Shown: one piece after another, positions 46,311 through 57,361 of the stretch
How the letters are laid out: each line of letters begins with the position of its first letter
How positions within the stretch are numbered: position 1 is the first letter of the stretch
Assembly: GCA_017979445.1 (NCBI GenBank)
Contig: CM030714.1
Span: forward strand, 18,719,892-18,783,891
Reading direction: 5' to 3'
Length of the DNA: 64,000 nucleotides
Source of the DNA: Akebia trifoliata
Lineage: Eukaryota > Streptophyta > Magnoliopsida > Ranunculales > Lardizabalaceae
Made by a program: the position numbers and the translations under genes
Notes under the pieces: generated by a model
Seen by the model: only the letters and a program-made list of their open reading frames with translations
What the model was told of the DNA's origin: nothing
The model's database searches: none

Positions 46311-47577
46311 TCACCAAAGTATGGATATTAGAAAAATATGGTCATAAAGCATAAATGTATTCAGAACATCAATCAAGATCAATGCACACACATCAAAGAT
46401 ATATATTAATTAAGATCATGGCATATCATACAAGCAATCAATCAAGATAGTAGAACAAATAACGAAGATGATCAAGCTATTAGGATAGCACAAAATAATA
46501 TCAATCATCAACCAACCATTGTGATATGCACAAGAAATTTTCTTTTTAATCTTTTATGTTAACTTTTTAAAAAAAATTGAATTATGTTTTATTAAATAAA
46601 AAAAATAAAAATTTGTGAGGGACATGCTTGGCAAACCTTCTTGTTAAATTTTTAACACAAAATTCCCTTACTCTATGAAGTTTGTTACCTGAAAAAATCT
46701 GTGAGTGAGAACATAGGCTAATTTGACCAACTTATAAGGTTTCAAATTTTACTAAGGGTCATTAGGCCAACATGGTTCATCATATCAATAATCTAATACC
46801 ATAACCTTTTTTATTTAAAGAAAAAATCTTTGATCCAAAAATGAAATTCAATTTTAAATCCTATGAACCTAGATCCAAGGTTTGAAAAATAAGTGGCTAT
46901 GAAATCAAATTAAATATTAAAGTTTAATTTTATTATAAAAAACACTTAGAGTTAGTTAAAAAAACATGTTTATGTGAACAACAAGAGAGCTGCTATTGCC
47001 ACATCAACTTTTACTAATGTCCCATCAATTCTTATACAAATCATCAAAACAGTCGTACATAGTTGATGTAGCGTTAGTAATAGTTGGTGGGGTAATAGTA
47101 CTCTCAAATAGCACAAGAAGCTATTCTTTCCTCAAGAACGGCACAACAGAGAGGGCTACCATGGTATGTCCCTATTTTTATATATATAGATATATATTTT
47201 GTTGCTTACAACACACATACTTATTTTTCTTTTGTTATTTTTCATTTTGCTACTCAAGGACAAATGCACACCCCCAAAAAGAATTTTGTTTTTTTTTTGT
47301 TTTTATATTTTTTCATGGTTCCTCATCTCAACCATCACCATTTTATTCTCAATTCATTATTTTTTAAAATCTTGAATTATTTTGAGTCATCAAAGGTAAC
47401 CCTCAATTGGACTATAGAAAATCAAAAATAAAATGCCCAAAAATTATAAAACCAATAAAACAATCCACAACCATGTCAAAAGAATAAATAAAATAAAAAT
47501 AAAAATAACTAGGCCGATCTTGCAATGCACAAATATTTGAGATTTTCAAGTTTAATCCTCAAAAAATAATTTTCCAA
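46311..47577. other. AT-rich Tat leader, no gene seen
   Basis: Low-complexity, strongly AT-rich DNA between the shared leader block and the LTR end. The 123-codon frame at 46996-47367 is biased by T-runs and has no recognisable motif. Confidence 0.5.
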
Positions 47578-47680
47578 TGACTAAAAGTGCCCTCAATCCA
47601 CATGTGCGGATCCGATTTTTCTTTTTTGGGAGTCGCCACCTAATTTTATGGTCTAGGAACTAAAAAATAATATTAAATTG
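47578..47680 (-). repeat. End of the 5' LTR of Tat copy 3
   Basis: On the minus strand it reads TTAGTTCCTAGACCATAAAA, then GGTGGCGACTCCC, GGATCCGCAC and GAGGGCACTTTTAGTCA, which match the LTR ends at 26329-26420 and 47681-47775. It lies directly beside the copy-2 LTR end, so copy 2 inserted about 100 bp from the end of this older LTR. Confidence 0.8.
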
Positions 47681-49386
47681 TGGAAGCGCCCTCGATCCGC
47701 GGGGTGCGCGGATCCGCTTTTGACCCCTTGAGGTTTGGGAGTCGCCACCTAGTTATTATAGTCTAGGAACCAAACTGACTCTAAAATGGATAAAAACTAA
47801 TCTATTACAGAAAATCTGAATCCGGGGATCATGTTACGGGGTTGGAAGGTGTTAGGCACCAACCCCGCCCGGCCATTGCCGGTCTCTACTTATCCCAAAT
47901 AAATCTACATCGCTAATGACAAACCTAGATTAAAAAATAATAAAAAAAAAACTTACCTTCGATCTGCAAAAGTGTTATTCCCTCAGATCTGGTGAAAACG
48001 GCTCCTTGTACCGTATTCCTTACTTCATTCTATCTCCGGATCTGATTCCTGATCTCCGAGGTAAGGTATCTCCTTCTTGGATCTGGGTGCTTCGAATTTG
48101 TTGTAAATTTTTGAGATGTTTTGGAGAGGTTTTTGGGTGTTTTTTAGGCTAAAATCGGAGTAGGGGTGTTAGGGAAGGAGTTAGGGCTCCAAAATTAGGG
48201 TTTTGGGGAGGTTGTGGAGGTTTCTTCACCTACTTTTTCTAGGATTTTTTCTTTGATACGAAAATAGGATGTGGAGGCTCCTATTTATAAAGTTTTTAGA
48301 AACATTAGGGTTTGATTAGGGTTTGATTAGGGTTTTGACTTAGTCTTCAGGATTTTAATTTAGGATTTTGACTTTAGTCTTATGAGATTGACTTGTTCAG
48401 TTTAGATTTAGGATTTTGTCCTTAGTCTTATGAGATTAACTTGATTAGTTTAGATTAGGGTTTTGATTTAGGATTTTGACTTTAGTCTTATGAGATTGAC
48501 TTTAATACTTGACTCTAGTCTTACTTAATTGACTTTAATTTTGACTCTAGTCTTATTTGATTGACTGTAATATCTTGACTTTAGTCTTGCTTGATTGACT
48601 TTAAATTTTTGGAGAACCCCCCCTCTATTATATTTTTTATTCTTTGGACCTTCAAATGAAGGGGTCCTTAAAGAAATATCTTGCGAACCATCAACAATTT
48701 TTCTTGAAAGCCTGATTGATCAATTTTTTTGGTTTAAATTTTATAATTAATTTTATTAATGTTTCACTTTACATTATTTAATGATTTATTTATTAATTTC
48801 GAAATTTTTAATTATTAAAATTGTGAAATTACCATTTTGCCCTTAGAGAGGATTTTTTACGTTTTAAGTCATTTTTCAATGTTCCAGGATGTTTTGGAAT
48901 CAGTTTTTCGTAAGGAATTCAATGGGAATGTTGGTTTTTGTCATTTATGAAGTTGTTTGTATGAAATGGTCGTAAACTTTATGAGGGGTATTTTCGTAAT
49001 TTTGTCAAATTTTGTGAAAATTGACGAAGTGGTTTTCTTAGTTTCGATTTGTTGTTTTATGTGTTTGAGTGGGTTTTTCTAAGCGTAATGCAGGCTCTAG
49101 GGTTGTTTTGATGTTAGGGGTATTTTGGTAATTTAGTCATTTTTAGTGATTTTTATCGTGAAGCTTCTTTTTGATTTGCAAGATGATGATTTCTATGTTT
49201 CTGGGGTCGTATTTTCCTAGTGTAGCGTGGTTTATAAGTTTTGTCAGTTCGAGATACCTCATCCGGATTTCTAAAACATATCTGGTAACAAAATAAAGCA
49301 TTGGAATAGACATTCATCATTGGGAACCTTTGCGATCGGGTTGACGACTTGATTAATCAGGCGGATGCAAAAATGGGGTGTCTACA
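47681..49386 (-). repeat. 3' LTR of Tat copy 2 (1706 bp)
   Basis: On the minus strand it starts TGTAGACACCCCATTTTTGC and ends GATCGAGGGCGCTTCCA. It matches the copy-1 LTR throughout and 1-1323 more closely still by eye. Confidence 0.93.
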
Positions 49387-49400
49387 GATGCCCCTCTTTG
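49387..49400 (-). other. Polypurine tract of Tat copy 2
   Basis: Minus-strand CAAAGAGGGGCATC directly before the LTR start. Confidence 0.88.
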
Positions 49401-49742
49401 GCAGAGGGTTGAAGCAAACTAGATAGCAAATCTATTTTGGTAGATAGTGCAATATCCGAATGCCAAAGCTAGTGACAGTTCATTTTGCAATCTGATTTAG
49501 CAATTCGTCGGAGTATTCGGATCCTTGAGCGTAAAACTCTCCCCAAACTAGAAAAATGTCAGGTCCTTGAGCGCGAGCTCTCACTGGCAGTGTCAGATCC
49601 TTGAATTTTAGAAAATTCTCCTTGACTTATGTAACAACTGTGCAAGTGTGTGGGCTCAAAATCTGAGATAGATTTCAAATAGTTTGAGTTGGAAATGAGT
49701 AAAATATGAGCAAGAAGTAAATATAAACAGAGCACAAAATAA

Positions 49743-50694
49743 GCATAATTCCAAGAAAACCCTTGGCGGCATCTGAGCATAATTCCGAGAAAACCCTCGG
49801 CGGTAACTGAGCATAGTTCCAAGAAAACTCTTGGCGGTAACTGAGCATAATTCCAAGAAAACCCTTGGCGGCATCTGAGCATAGTTCCAAGAAAACCCTC
49901 GGCGGCATCTGAGCATAATTCCAAGAAAACCCTTGGCGGTATCTGAGCATAGTTCCGAGAAAACCCTCGGCGGCATCTGAGCATAGTTCCGAGAAAACCC
50001 TCGGCGGCATCTGAGATAAATTCCAAGAAAACCCTTGACAGCATCTGAGCATAGTTCCGAGAAAACCCTCGGCGGCATCTGAGCATAATTCCAAGAAAAC
50101 CCTTGGCGGCATCTGAGCATAGTTCCGAGAAAACCCTCGGCGGCATCTGAGCATAATTCCAAGAAAACCCTCGGCGGCATCTGAGTATAGTTCCAAGAAA
50201 ACCCTTAGCGGCATCTGAGCATAGTTCCGAGAAAACCCTCGACGGCATTTGAGCATAATTCCAAGAAAACCCTTGGCGGCATCTGAGCATAATTCCAAGA
50301 AAACCCTTGGCGGCATCTGAGCATAGTTCCGAGAAAACCCTCGGCGGCATCTGAGTATAATTCCAAGAAAACCCTTGGCGGCATCTGAGCATAGTTCCGA
50401 GAAAACCCTCGGCGGCATCTGAGCATAATTCTAAGAAAACCCTTGGCAGCATCTGAGCATAATTCCAAGAAAACCCTTGGTGGCATCTGAGCATAGTTTC
50501 GAGAAAACCCTCGGCGGCATCTGAGCATAATTCCAAGAAAACCCTCGGCGGCATCTAAGCATAATTCCAAGAAAACCCTTGGCGGCATCTGAGCATAATT
50601 CCAAGAAAACCCTTGGCGGCATCTGAGCATAGTTCCGAGAAAACCCTTGGCGGCATCTGATCATAATTCCAAGAAAACCCTTGGCGGCATCTGG
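49743..50694. repeat. 34-bp tandem array, 28 units in perfect phase
   Basis: The monomer is close to GCATAATTCCAAGAAAACCC plus TTGGCGGCATCTGA. GCAT starts at 49743, 49777 and so on; the last unit (TCATAATTCC) starts at 50661, exactly 27 steps of 34 later, so there is no net indel. Units alternate between an A/TTGG type and a G/TCGG type, which hints at a 68-bp higher-order unit. Because 34 is not a multiple of three and the minus strand lacks stops, three overlapping long frames appear (331, 247 and 174 codons). They are artefacts of the repeat. Confidence 0.96.
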
Positions 50695-51416
50695 CTGAGT
50701 AAAACTGAGAATAAAGGAATAAATCTGGGAAAGAATGCTTGAAAATGAAATCTGAAAAAGAGGGGTTGGATCTGGGAATGAATAGATCTAGGACAGAATA
50801 GATGCCCTATCTCCTATGTGAGATCTAAAATGCATGTGTTTGAACCTCAAGGTTTTATCCAAAATTTTTATAAATTTAAAACCTGAGTTTGAATCTCAAG
50901 AGTTTTTCGAAAAACTGCTATCAAGAGAGTAACCTTAAATTTGAAGTTCTCATTATTTTTTTTTAGGATTAACATTGCTCAAAAACAAAATGTCCCTAGT
51001 TTGACAATGGCATTGAAAATAATTGAACACATCATTAAAAAATGCCCCTAGTATAAGGGGGGAAATTACATATCTAGAGGAAAAAGAAAAAATGCCCCTT
51101 GTATGAAGGTTTGAAATATTTGATTACCACAAGCGCAATAAAGATCCAACTTTTAATTTTGATTAATTTTATTGAAGATTTTGAGTCAGGCTCAAGAAAA
51201 CAAAATATTTTCTTTTGAGACTCATCATAGAATTCACCCTTCTCTCCATTTGTTCACTTGGAGAAGTAAGAATTTTCAGATCGATCACAGACAAGATACT
51301 TGTGGCTTCTGAATCTATGCCTGGTTTAAGCTGAGTATTGAACTTAATGATTCGGACTTCTGATGTTTCAGTTCGGGCCGCTTTCAGCTTGGGATTTTCT
51401 TCTATTTTTCTTTATT

Positions 51417-51613
51417 GCTCTAACTTTTGCCTAGATCGCGTTTTCAGGTTTTCAATCTAGCGAGCTTGCTCTAGCTTTTGCCTAGATCGCCTTTTCAGGT
51501 TTTCGATCTTTGTTCTGATTGTTGCCAAAGTTGTCCTTTCAGATTTTCAACTTTGCGAGCTTGCCTTAATTTTTGCCTAAGTCGCCCTTTCCGGGTTTTC
51601 AACTTAGCAGGCT
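51417..51613. repeat. 51-bp tandem repeat in the 3' UTR of Tat copy 2
   Basis: Four diverged units matching 29870-30085 of copy 1, each with TTTTGCCTAGATCGC, TTTTCAGGTTTTC and GCGAGCTT. The third unit starts differently (TTGTTCTGATTGTTGCC) in both copies. Confidence 0.8.
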
Positions 51614-52105
51614 TCTTCATATTTTTTTTTTTTATCTTTTTCTTTTCCTCTGAAGTTTTAGAATTACTGTCTCATCATGCTTCGCTACCCTCCTTGACTT
51701 TTTCACACGGTACTTAGGAGGACTTTTATAGGTAGGCTTGGGACTAGGCATAAAAAAAAAGGAATTTTGAGGCTGAAAAACCTAAATGCCCCTTGTGTGG
51801 CATTTCATTTAAAATTTTTTCTTGAACTTTCTTCCCCATTTTGGATGATATTTCTTTTTCTTTTGAATTTTTTTCTTTTTAGATTTTTCCTTTGTCGGGG
51901 AATCTATATATATATTTTTTATTTTGATGTGGTCGGGCCTGAAGTAACTTCTCAGGTTGCCTACGTACCCCAAATTTTTGGGATCAGACCAAAACGTAGT
52001 TCAGATTTTTTCCTTCCCTGGGTTAGGTAATCAGGCTAAGAAGTAAAAGGCATAATTTTTCTCTTTTTGAACAAGCTGCAAAGGGATTGAGAAAGGAGAT
52101 AATGA

Positions 52106-52890
52106 ACTAGGTAGTAGGAAAATTGATTCGACCAAAAATGACCTCCTTAAATGTAGTACCGTTTGATCTGGTCAAGGTTGGTTGACTTTGGTAATTCGAT
52201 TCGATCATGATCTTGAAGTTTGACAGCTTTTCCTGGTAATATTTCCTTGATGATGAACGGACCTCTCCAATTTGGTTTGAACTTCCCTCTAGGATCAAAA
52301 ATAGGTGTCCGATTTTCTTTAAATAATAAATCCTCAACTTGCAAGTGAGGGACCTTGATCTTTTTGTCAAACGCACGAGTGATTCTTCTTTGATAAGCTT
52401 GCAAGTGATACAAAGCTCTTAGTCATTTTTCTCCGATCAAGTTTAATTCTTTATGCCACTGACGAACCCAATCTGTTTCTAGCAAATGATTTTCCAACAA
52501 GACCCTGAGAGACGAAATTTCCATTTCAACTGGCAAAACTGCTTCCATGCCATACACTAAGGAGTAGGGAGTAGCTCCAGTAGAGGATCGAATTAAAGTT
52601 CGATATGTCCATAGCGTGAATGATAATTTTTCTAACCAATCTCGATGTGATTGACACATTTTCCTGATGATAGTCTTGAGACTCTTACTAACTGCTTCAA
52701 CCGTTCCATTGATCTGAGGACGGTAGGGGGATGATTTGTGCTTCCGGATCTTCAACTTTAAACATAGAGTAATGACTATGCTTTGAAGTACGACCCATTA
52801 TCAGAGATCAGTTCAAAAGGTACCCCCATATCGACTGAAAATATGTGATTTGAAACTCAAGATGTAGTAAGGATAGTGCTGATACAGTTT
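52106..52890 (-). pseudogene. int: Integrase C-terminal half, Tat copy 2
   Basis: The frame 52755-52423 starts inside the catalytic core: RPQINGTVEAVSK keeps the third acidic residue (E19 of this frame), followed by WTYRTLIRSSTGATPYSLVY. After a TGA at the codon that is TAA in copy 1, the frame 52413-52147 gives YHLQAYQRR and DPRGKFKPNWRGPFIIKEIL. Upstream (52890-52756) frameshifted sequence holds the second catalytic Asp region near 52800. The zinc-binding module and the first Asp are deleted. It is a broken relic, closely similar to copy 1. Confidence 0.88.
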
Positions 52891-52904
52891 ATAACATCTT
52901 CTTT

Positions 52905-53640
52905 AATTCCATCGATATAGACGAGTATCTATTCCGTGTTGAACAACACCCAAGCTTGTACCTAACATACCCTCATATGATCATACGAACAAGTCTTTGA
53001 AATTTCTGAGTAAATTCATTATCCCCTCGTGTTCCTTTCGGGATAAGATGGTTTCTATTTGAATCTCTTTAGGAATTATTTTTTGTTTCGAGGTCAAAGA
53101 CCTTTCCTTTCTCGATTAAAGGTTGAGCCCGACTCTTATCTTCTTGTTTAGAAACGAAATCTATCAAATTATTAGTTAATTCGTTAATGTGCTCGAGGTA
53201 TTCAAAAATTTCCTTTATCCGATCAATTTTAGATGGGGCAACAGACACCTCTATAGACTCGATGAACTAACTTGACTCAATAGGAAAGAGTAGACTCAAT
53301 CTAAGGAAGACATGACCTTGCTGGAAAAAAGGACTCGAGCTAACCCAAATGACTCATGAAAACTCAAGACAAGTACCCACACGAGTTTGATTAGGATTGA
53401 GGACTGAGATATTGCTTATAACCGGTAGGATTGAAGCACTATGATCTTCAAAGAACAACTGGACGATGTTGAGAAATTTTGAGGTCATTTCTGACTATTG
53501 ATTTGATATTGACATTTACTTTAACTGACCGGATTTACAACCCTAGCTAGACGATGGATGATTGAGCTTAGACACAATGATAACCCTTAAACCACTTTGA
53601 AGGTGAATTTAACCAATTTCAGTGTCACCCCCTTGATAAC
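52905..53640 (-). pseudogene. Pol linker remnant, Tat copy 2
   Basis: At the nucleotide level, 52940-53110 matches the pre-RT region of copy 1 (33610-33800, including the FAWSYEDMP area, here altered), and 53100-53500 matches its linker (36990-37460). No open frame of note. RT should lie between this and integrase but is absent. Confidence 0.7.
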
Positions 53641-53869
53641 ATTTTAAATGAACCCTGAGATTTTATTGAATTTTGTGCACCAATCCATTAAACAATTCAT
53701 TAATGTAATGATTATTCAGAAAAATAATTTTATTGCACTCTTGAAAAATATTGACAAATAATGTTTTCATTGAATAACAACTTCCACAAACATATTTCAA
53801 TAATTTTTCATGCAAAAATAGATTTTTTGTAAATCATTTTTTTCTGAAAAATATTTTTTTTTCTTTTCT

Positions 53870-54025
53870 TTTTTTTAGAAAACATTTTCTTTTAGAAAAA
53901 TTTTTGGGAAAGCATTTCCTTTTGGAAAATCTTATTCTTCCGGAAAATATTTCACTTTTGAAAAGCATTTCTCTTCTGAAAAATATTTTTCTTCTGGAAA
54001 ACATTTTTCTTCTTTTAAAATAGGT
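53870..54025. repeat. Degenerate 18-bp tandem repeat
   Basis: About eight units near GGAAAACATTTTTCTTCT. On the minus strand the period gives a six-residue pattern (RRKMFS, RRKIFF, RREMLF). It lies between the pol linker and the leader of copy 2. It may be a low-complexity stretch that expanded. Confidence 0.7.
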
Positions 54026-54261
54026 TTAAAATCCGAATCAGGAAAAAGTTGAATTTCATTTTGATTCAAATGGCTCGGCCCATAATGATCGTTGGATCGA
54101 GATGGACTGGGTCATTATTGTAAAAGAATGGATTCTTTATTGGGTCGGTGCACCCATTTTAATTTTCAAAAACAACATTTGATCCTTGAGGACAATCATA
54201 CACTCTGATCTACACCATTACATCACTCACATACATTCATCAATCAAGAGGCTCCATTTAA

Positions 54262-55060
54262 TAAATAACCCGGGAACACTCACGATAAGTTCGAGTCGTG
54301 ACCTACTGGGAAGGTTTCTAGACTCTAAGCTTACTACGTGCAATGCATTTTTATCTGGCCACTCTTGCCCAAGCACACCTATATACCTTTCGATACGTGG
54401 TGACTTGGTTTGATATACCGTATAGGTGATAATCTAAAATCTCAATTCACTTCTCTGAAGCCAAAAACAGCCAGTTTGATCTCCAGTTGAGAGGTGGCGC
54501 ACAATGCTGAGCAAGGGCCCACTTAAATACCTCTCGTCCAGAATAGACGTAGTCTATCCCCCTCGTACAGTAGGGTACAGCGAGGCAAGATCTTGCTTAG
54601 GCACCGGTTTTGACCAAGAAGTGCAATTGATATACTTAGATTATCTTTTATACCTATGGGTACGAGTCAAGAGTTGTAGCTTTCATAAATGGTTTGGCAT
54701 CCCACGAGGGGACCGACCACGTATTAGTACTACGTTGGCAATCGGGACATGTGACTGTGTGGCTTACAATAGGTCAAAGGCTCAGGTCGCTCCAGCCTGG
54801 GTGCATCAATATACTTCTCAGAATCACCTGATCAGACGGTATTGATGCCCCAGTTCGATATACCCTAAGGTACGTGACTGGAGTTGTGGTTTTCATGAAT
54901 GACGTCGCATCTCCGAAGAGATCGGGCCACGCACTAGTGCCACGTTGGCTATGTGGGACGTGTAAGTGCTCAAAACAGTAAACGTGCATGTGGTGTGTGC
55001 AAAACAGGGTGGGGTGTGCCCGGGGCCTTTTTCAAACAAATGGGCCCATGGCCCTGATCA
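54262..55060 (-). repeat. Leader block of Tat copy 2
   Basis: Homologous to 45770-46310 in copy 3, with an extra piece of about 220 bp (54430-54650) that copy 3 lacks. The frames at 54504-54845 and 54774-54989 run through this block on opposite strands and match no known protein. Confidence 0.75.
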
Positions 55061-55176
55061 TACCATCATACATTAGATTATATGGAAATTTAATCAAAAC
55101 CAAAACCATTCAAATCATATGAATATTCAATCAAAATCATATTATTCCAATCACATAAGCACGTTAAGCATATCAA

Positions 55177-56155
55177 TGTTAGAAGCAAGAATCATTTCCT
55201 TATCACTTTGGAATGCCCTAATCCTTAACTCATATTCTCCTCTTTTGTCTTTTTATGCAAAGAAAAGTGGAGGCTACTTTTAGACTCTTCTACACACATT
55301 TTTCTCTATAAATAGAGCCTTCATTTCTAGAGAAAGGGTCCCATCTTGGTTCTCTTATCCAAGACTCCTTTAATCTAAGGCTCTTTGCCTATTCTCTTAT
55401 TTTTTGTATTTTCATTTTCTAGTTATTTTCTTTTGGTTAACTAGTCTTGTAAGAAGTAGAAGAAGAAGAAGTTGTAATTTTCTCCATGAAATGAAGAAAA
55501 GTTCTTTCATCTCTTATCTTCCCTCTCTTGCAATGACATTAGGCTAAGTTCCCCTCCATTGGAGAGTGGAAAAGCCTAGAGCAAGTTCTTGTGTTATTTC
55601 TAATTTATGCCTTTCTTTTATTTAAAATGCTTATGAATTCTCTTTAAGTTTCTTGCACATTTTATTCTTAATATAGATACTTTATGCTTAGATTAGATCA
55701 AGATAAAGTATGCTTAAATTAGATAATTTGTAGTAAGAAGTTCTCAAGAAATTCTACTTTGTTTTTGTTCCTTTATTTCATTTTAATTGCAAAATTTTCC
55801 GATCTAAGGAGCTAACACCAAGCCCTTATGATTGAGTTATAAAAAGGCTAGAGACTAGAAATTGCTCATTAACATGTTTTAGGTAGATCCACCTCCAATG
55901 GTGTTTTAATTCATAAGTTTACTTACTTTTAATTTCATTTACTTTAGTTTATTTTCTAGCAATTTTACATCTTCTTATAAGTTCAAAAATACAAAGAAAA
56001 ACAGTTTTAATTCCTTTTAGTTAATTTGAATTTTATCTTCTTAGCTTAGCTCTATTCCTCCTTTCTCTTGGGTTCGATCCCCTACTTGCCCCACAAGTAA
56101 GGTAAAACTAAGATTATTATTAACTCCGGTGAGAAGAACAACGATAGTCTCATCA
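55177..56155 (+). repeat. 5' LTR of the Athila-like element (about 979 bp)
   Basis: Starts TGTTAGAAGCAAGAATC and ends GATAGTCTCATCA, seven bases before the PBS. The ends fit TG...CA and the PBS fixes the right end; the left end rests on the TG and the loss of Tat homology. Without the 3' LTR the edges cannot be confirmed. Confidence 0.8.
55307..55314 (+). promoter_or_regulatory. TATA box in the Athila LTR
   Basis: TATAAATA in TTTCTCTATAAATAGAGCC, about 130 bp into the LTR, where the U3 promoter of such elements lies. Transcription would start some 30 bp downstream. Confidence 0.75.
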
Positions 56156-56161
56156 GAATTT

Positions 56162-56179
56162 TGGCGCCGCTGCCGGGGA
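56162..56179 (+). other. Primer binding site for tRNA-Asp
   Basis: TGGCGCCGCTGCCGGGGA is complementary to the 3' end of plant tRNA-Asp with one mismatch (C for T at the tenth base). Confidence 0.93.
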
Positions 56180-56182
56180 AAG

Positions 56183-57361
56183 GTAAAGGTAGTAGTGGTA
56201 AGTTTTGATTTAAAATTTATTTTTTTTTTTTAATTTTTATTTTATTTTATTTTTTCTTTTGGTTTCTTTCTATAAGTTCAAGTGTTCTTGAGATTTTAAG
56301 AGAGAAGAAAGAAGAAAAAACATTGAAAAAAAAAAAAAAAGTCATTCTCGTTTTCTTTTTCACCCTTGACAGCAGAACTTAAACTGACTGTAGCTCTTCT
56401 ACTCCTCCGATCTCCGATTATCTATTAGTGCATATCGATTTGGGGTAGAACGAAATTTTCTATAAAATTTGACAAAGTCAGCAAGATAGCGGTAAGTCAG
56501 ATTCTGTTTTTGAGTCCATTTACTATCATTTCTGCTAACATTTCTGTTTTGCTTCTTGTAGGTGAACATTTTTTTTTTCTTTTTTTCTTCTTTTCTTTCA
56601 ATTTCCTTTAATCTTTAGTTAGGTTTATTTTTCTGTTTTAGAAACTCTTGTATAGGATTTCTTGTAATTTTTATTAATTATCCAAGAAGGCTTGGATTGT
56701 AATAGACTAAGGAAGGACGACGGGTGAACAGTACCGTCACGGCTCCTTAGGTTCGTACACCAAAATTGGAGTTGGTGGCCTAAGTCGACTCAAACCGTCT
56801 TCGCCCCATCTAGGACGGGAGGTAATCCCGAAACACCCACGCCTCTCTTTGCTAGTGGGTTACTCCTTGCTTTGTATGTTATTTTTCCAATTTGCACACA
56901 CTTGGAATAGTTAATTAAGTAGTAAAGAGCACCCCTCTCCTAGGGATGGCATGATAAGATAAGGATTGGAAGTCATTACCAATTCCTTGCTCTAATTAGG
57001 ATAATCAATTCACTAGTCATCCAATCAAATTAATTAAAATCAATTAGACTTGACTATAGGGCCCACGAGCTCAATAGGAGAAATTCCACTTCAAGTTGTG
57101 CCAATTGCGCTTCTTGGTCATTTTTGTATCTAGTAAGATCTTGCCCTTTGAGGGGATAGACTCAGTCTATTCAAGAAAGGAAGGTATTTAAGCGTGCTCT
57201 TGCTTATGCATTATGCGCCTCCTCCGATCTGGAGATCCGAATGATTCAAACTTGATTTCATAGAACCGAGTTGGAAGGCTAGTTGCGCTATTTCTACCCA
57301 GTTAGGAGCTGTCTAGCTTTAGGCAACCTATCTAGGTCCAGTCTTTTCTTTTCGTGATTGT
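56183..57361 (+). other. Untranslated leader of the Athila-like element
   Basis: A long stretch between PBS and gag with T-rich and A-rich runs (56220-56340, 56570-56590) and a more complex part (56690-57360). No open frame that I can assign. A leader of this length is normal for Athila elements. Confidence 0.75.

Larger units (their letters stand above)
42684..47680 (-). mobile_element. Tat/Ogre-like element, copy 3 (RT-less relic)
   Basis: Minus-strand order: the last 100 bp of a 5' LTR (47680-47578), an AT-rich leader with a block shared with copy 2 (46310-45770), a gag remnant (about 44720-44150), a pol linker remnant (near 43560-43430), a short integrase-end remnant (near 43190, EELNFTKKRLKAL) and the 3' UTR start (42960-42690). 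RT, both RNases H and the integrase core are missing. The 3' end is cut by long LTR C, and the 5' LTR is split at 47680/47681 by copy 2. It is more diverged than copies 1 and 2. Confidence 0.7.
47681..55176 (-). mobile_element. Tat/Ogre-like element, copy 2 (internally deleted)
   Basis: Minus-strand parts are a leader block (55060-54262), a pol linker (about 53640-52905), an integrase C-terminal half (52890-52106), a 3' UTR with 51-bp and 34-bp arrays, a purine tract and the 3' LTR (49386-47681). A deletion joins the pol linker directly to integrase near 52900, removing RT and both RNases H. An Athila-like element interrupts the leader at 55177, so the 5' LTR lies beyond the window. Confidence 0.85.

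Noticed and set aside
46996..47367. 123-codon plus-strand frame
   Set aside because: Phe-rich from T-runs, no motif, lies in the Tat leader.
49559..50664. Long minus-strand frames of 331, 247, 174, 141 and 77 codons
   Set aside because: All are readings of the 34-bp array in its three phases. Not genes.
49743..50694. CRISPR-like regular repeat
   Set aside because: There are no unique spacers: the 34-bp units are directly joined, and the DNA is a plant retrotransposon.
54504..54989. Frames of 113 and 71 codons on opposite strands
   Set aside because: They lie in the Tat leader block that also occurs, with stops, at 45770-46310.
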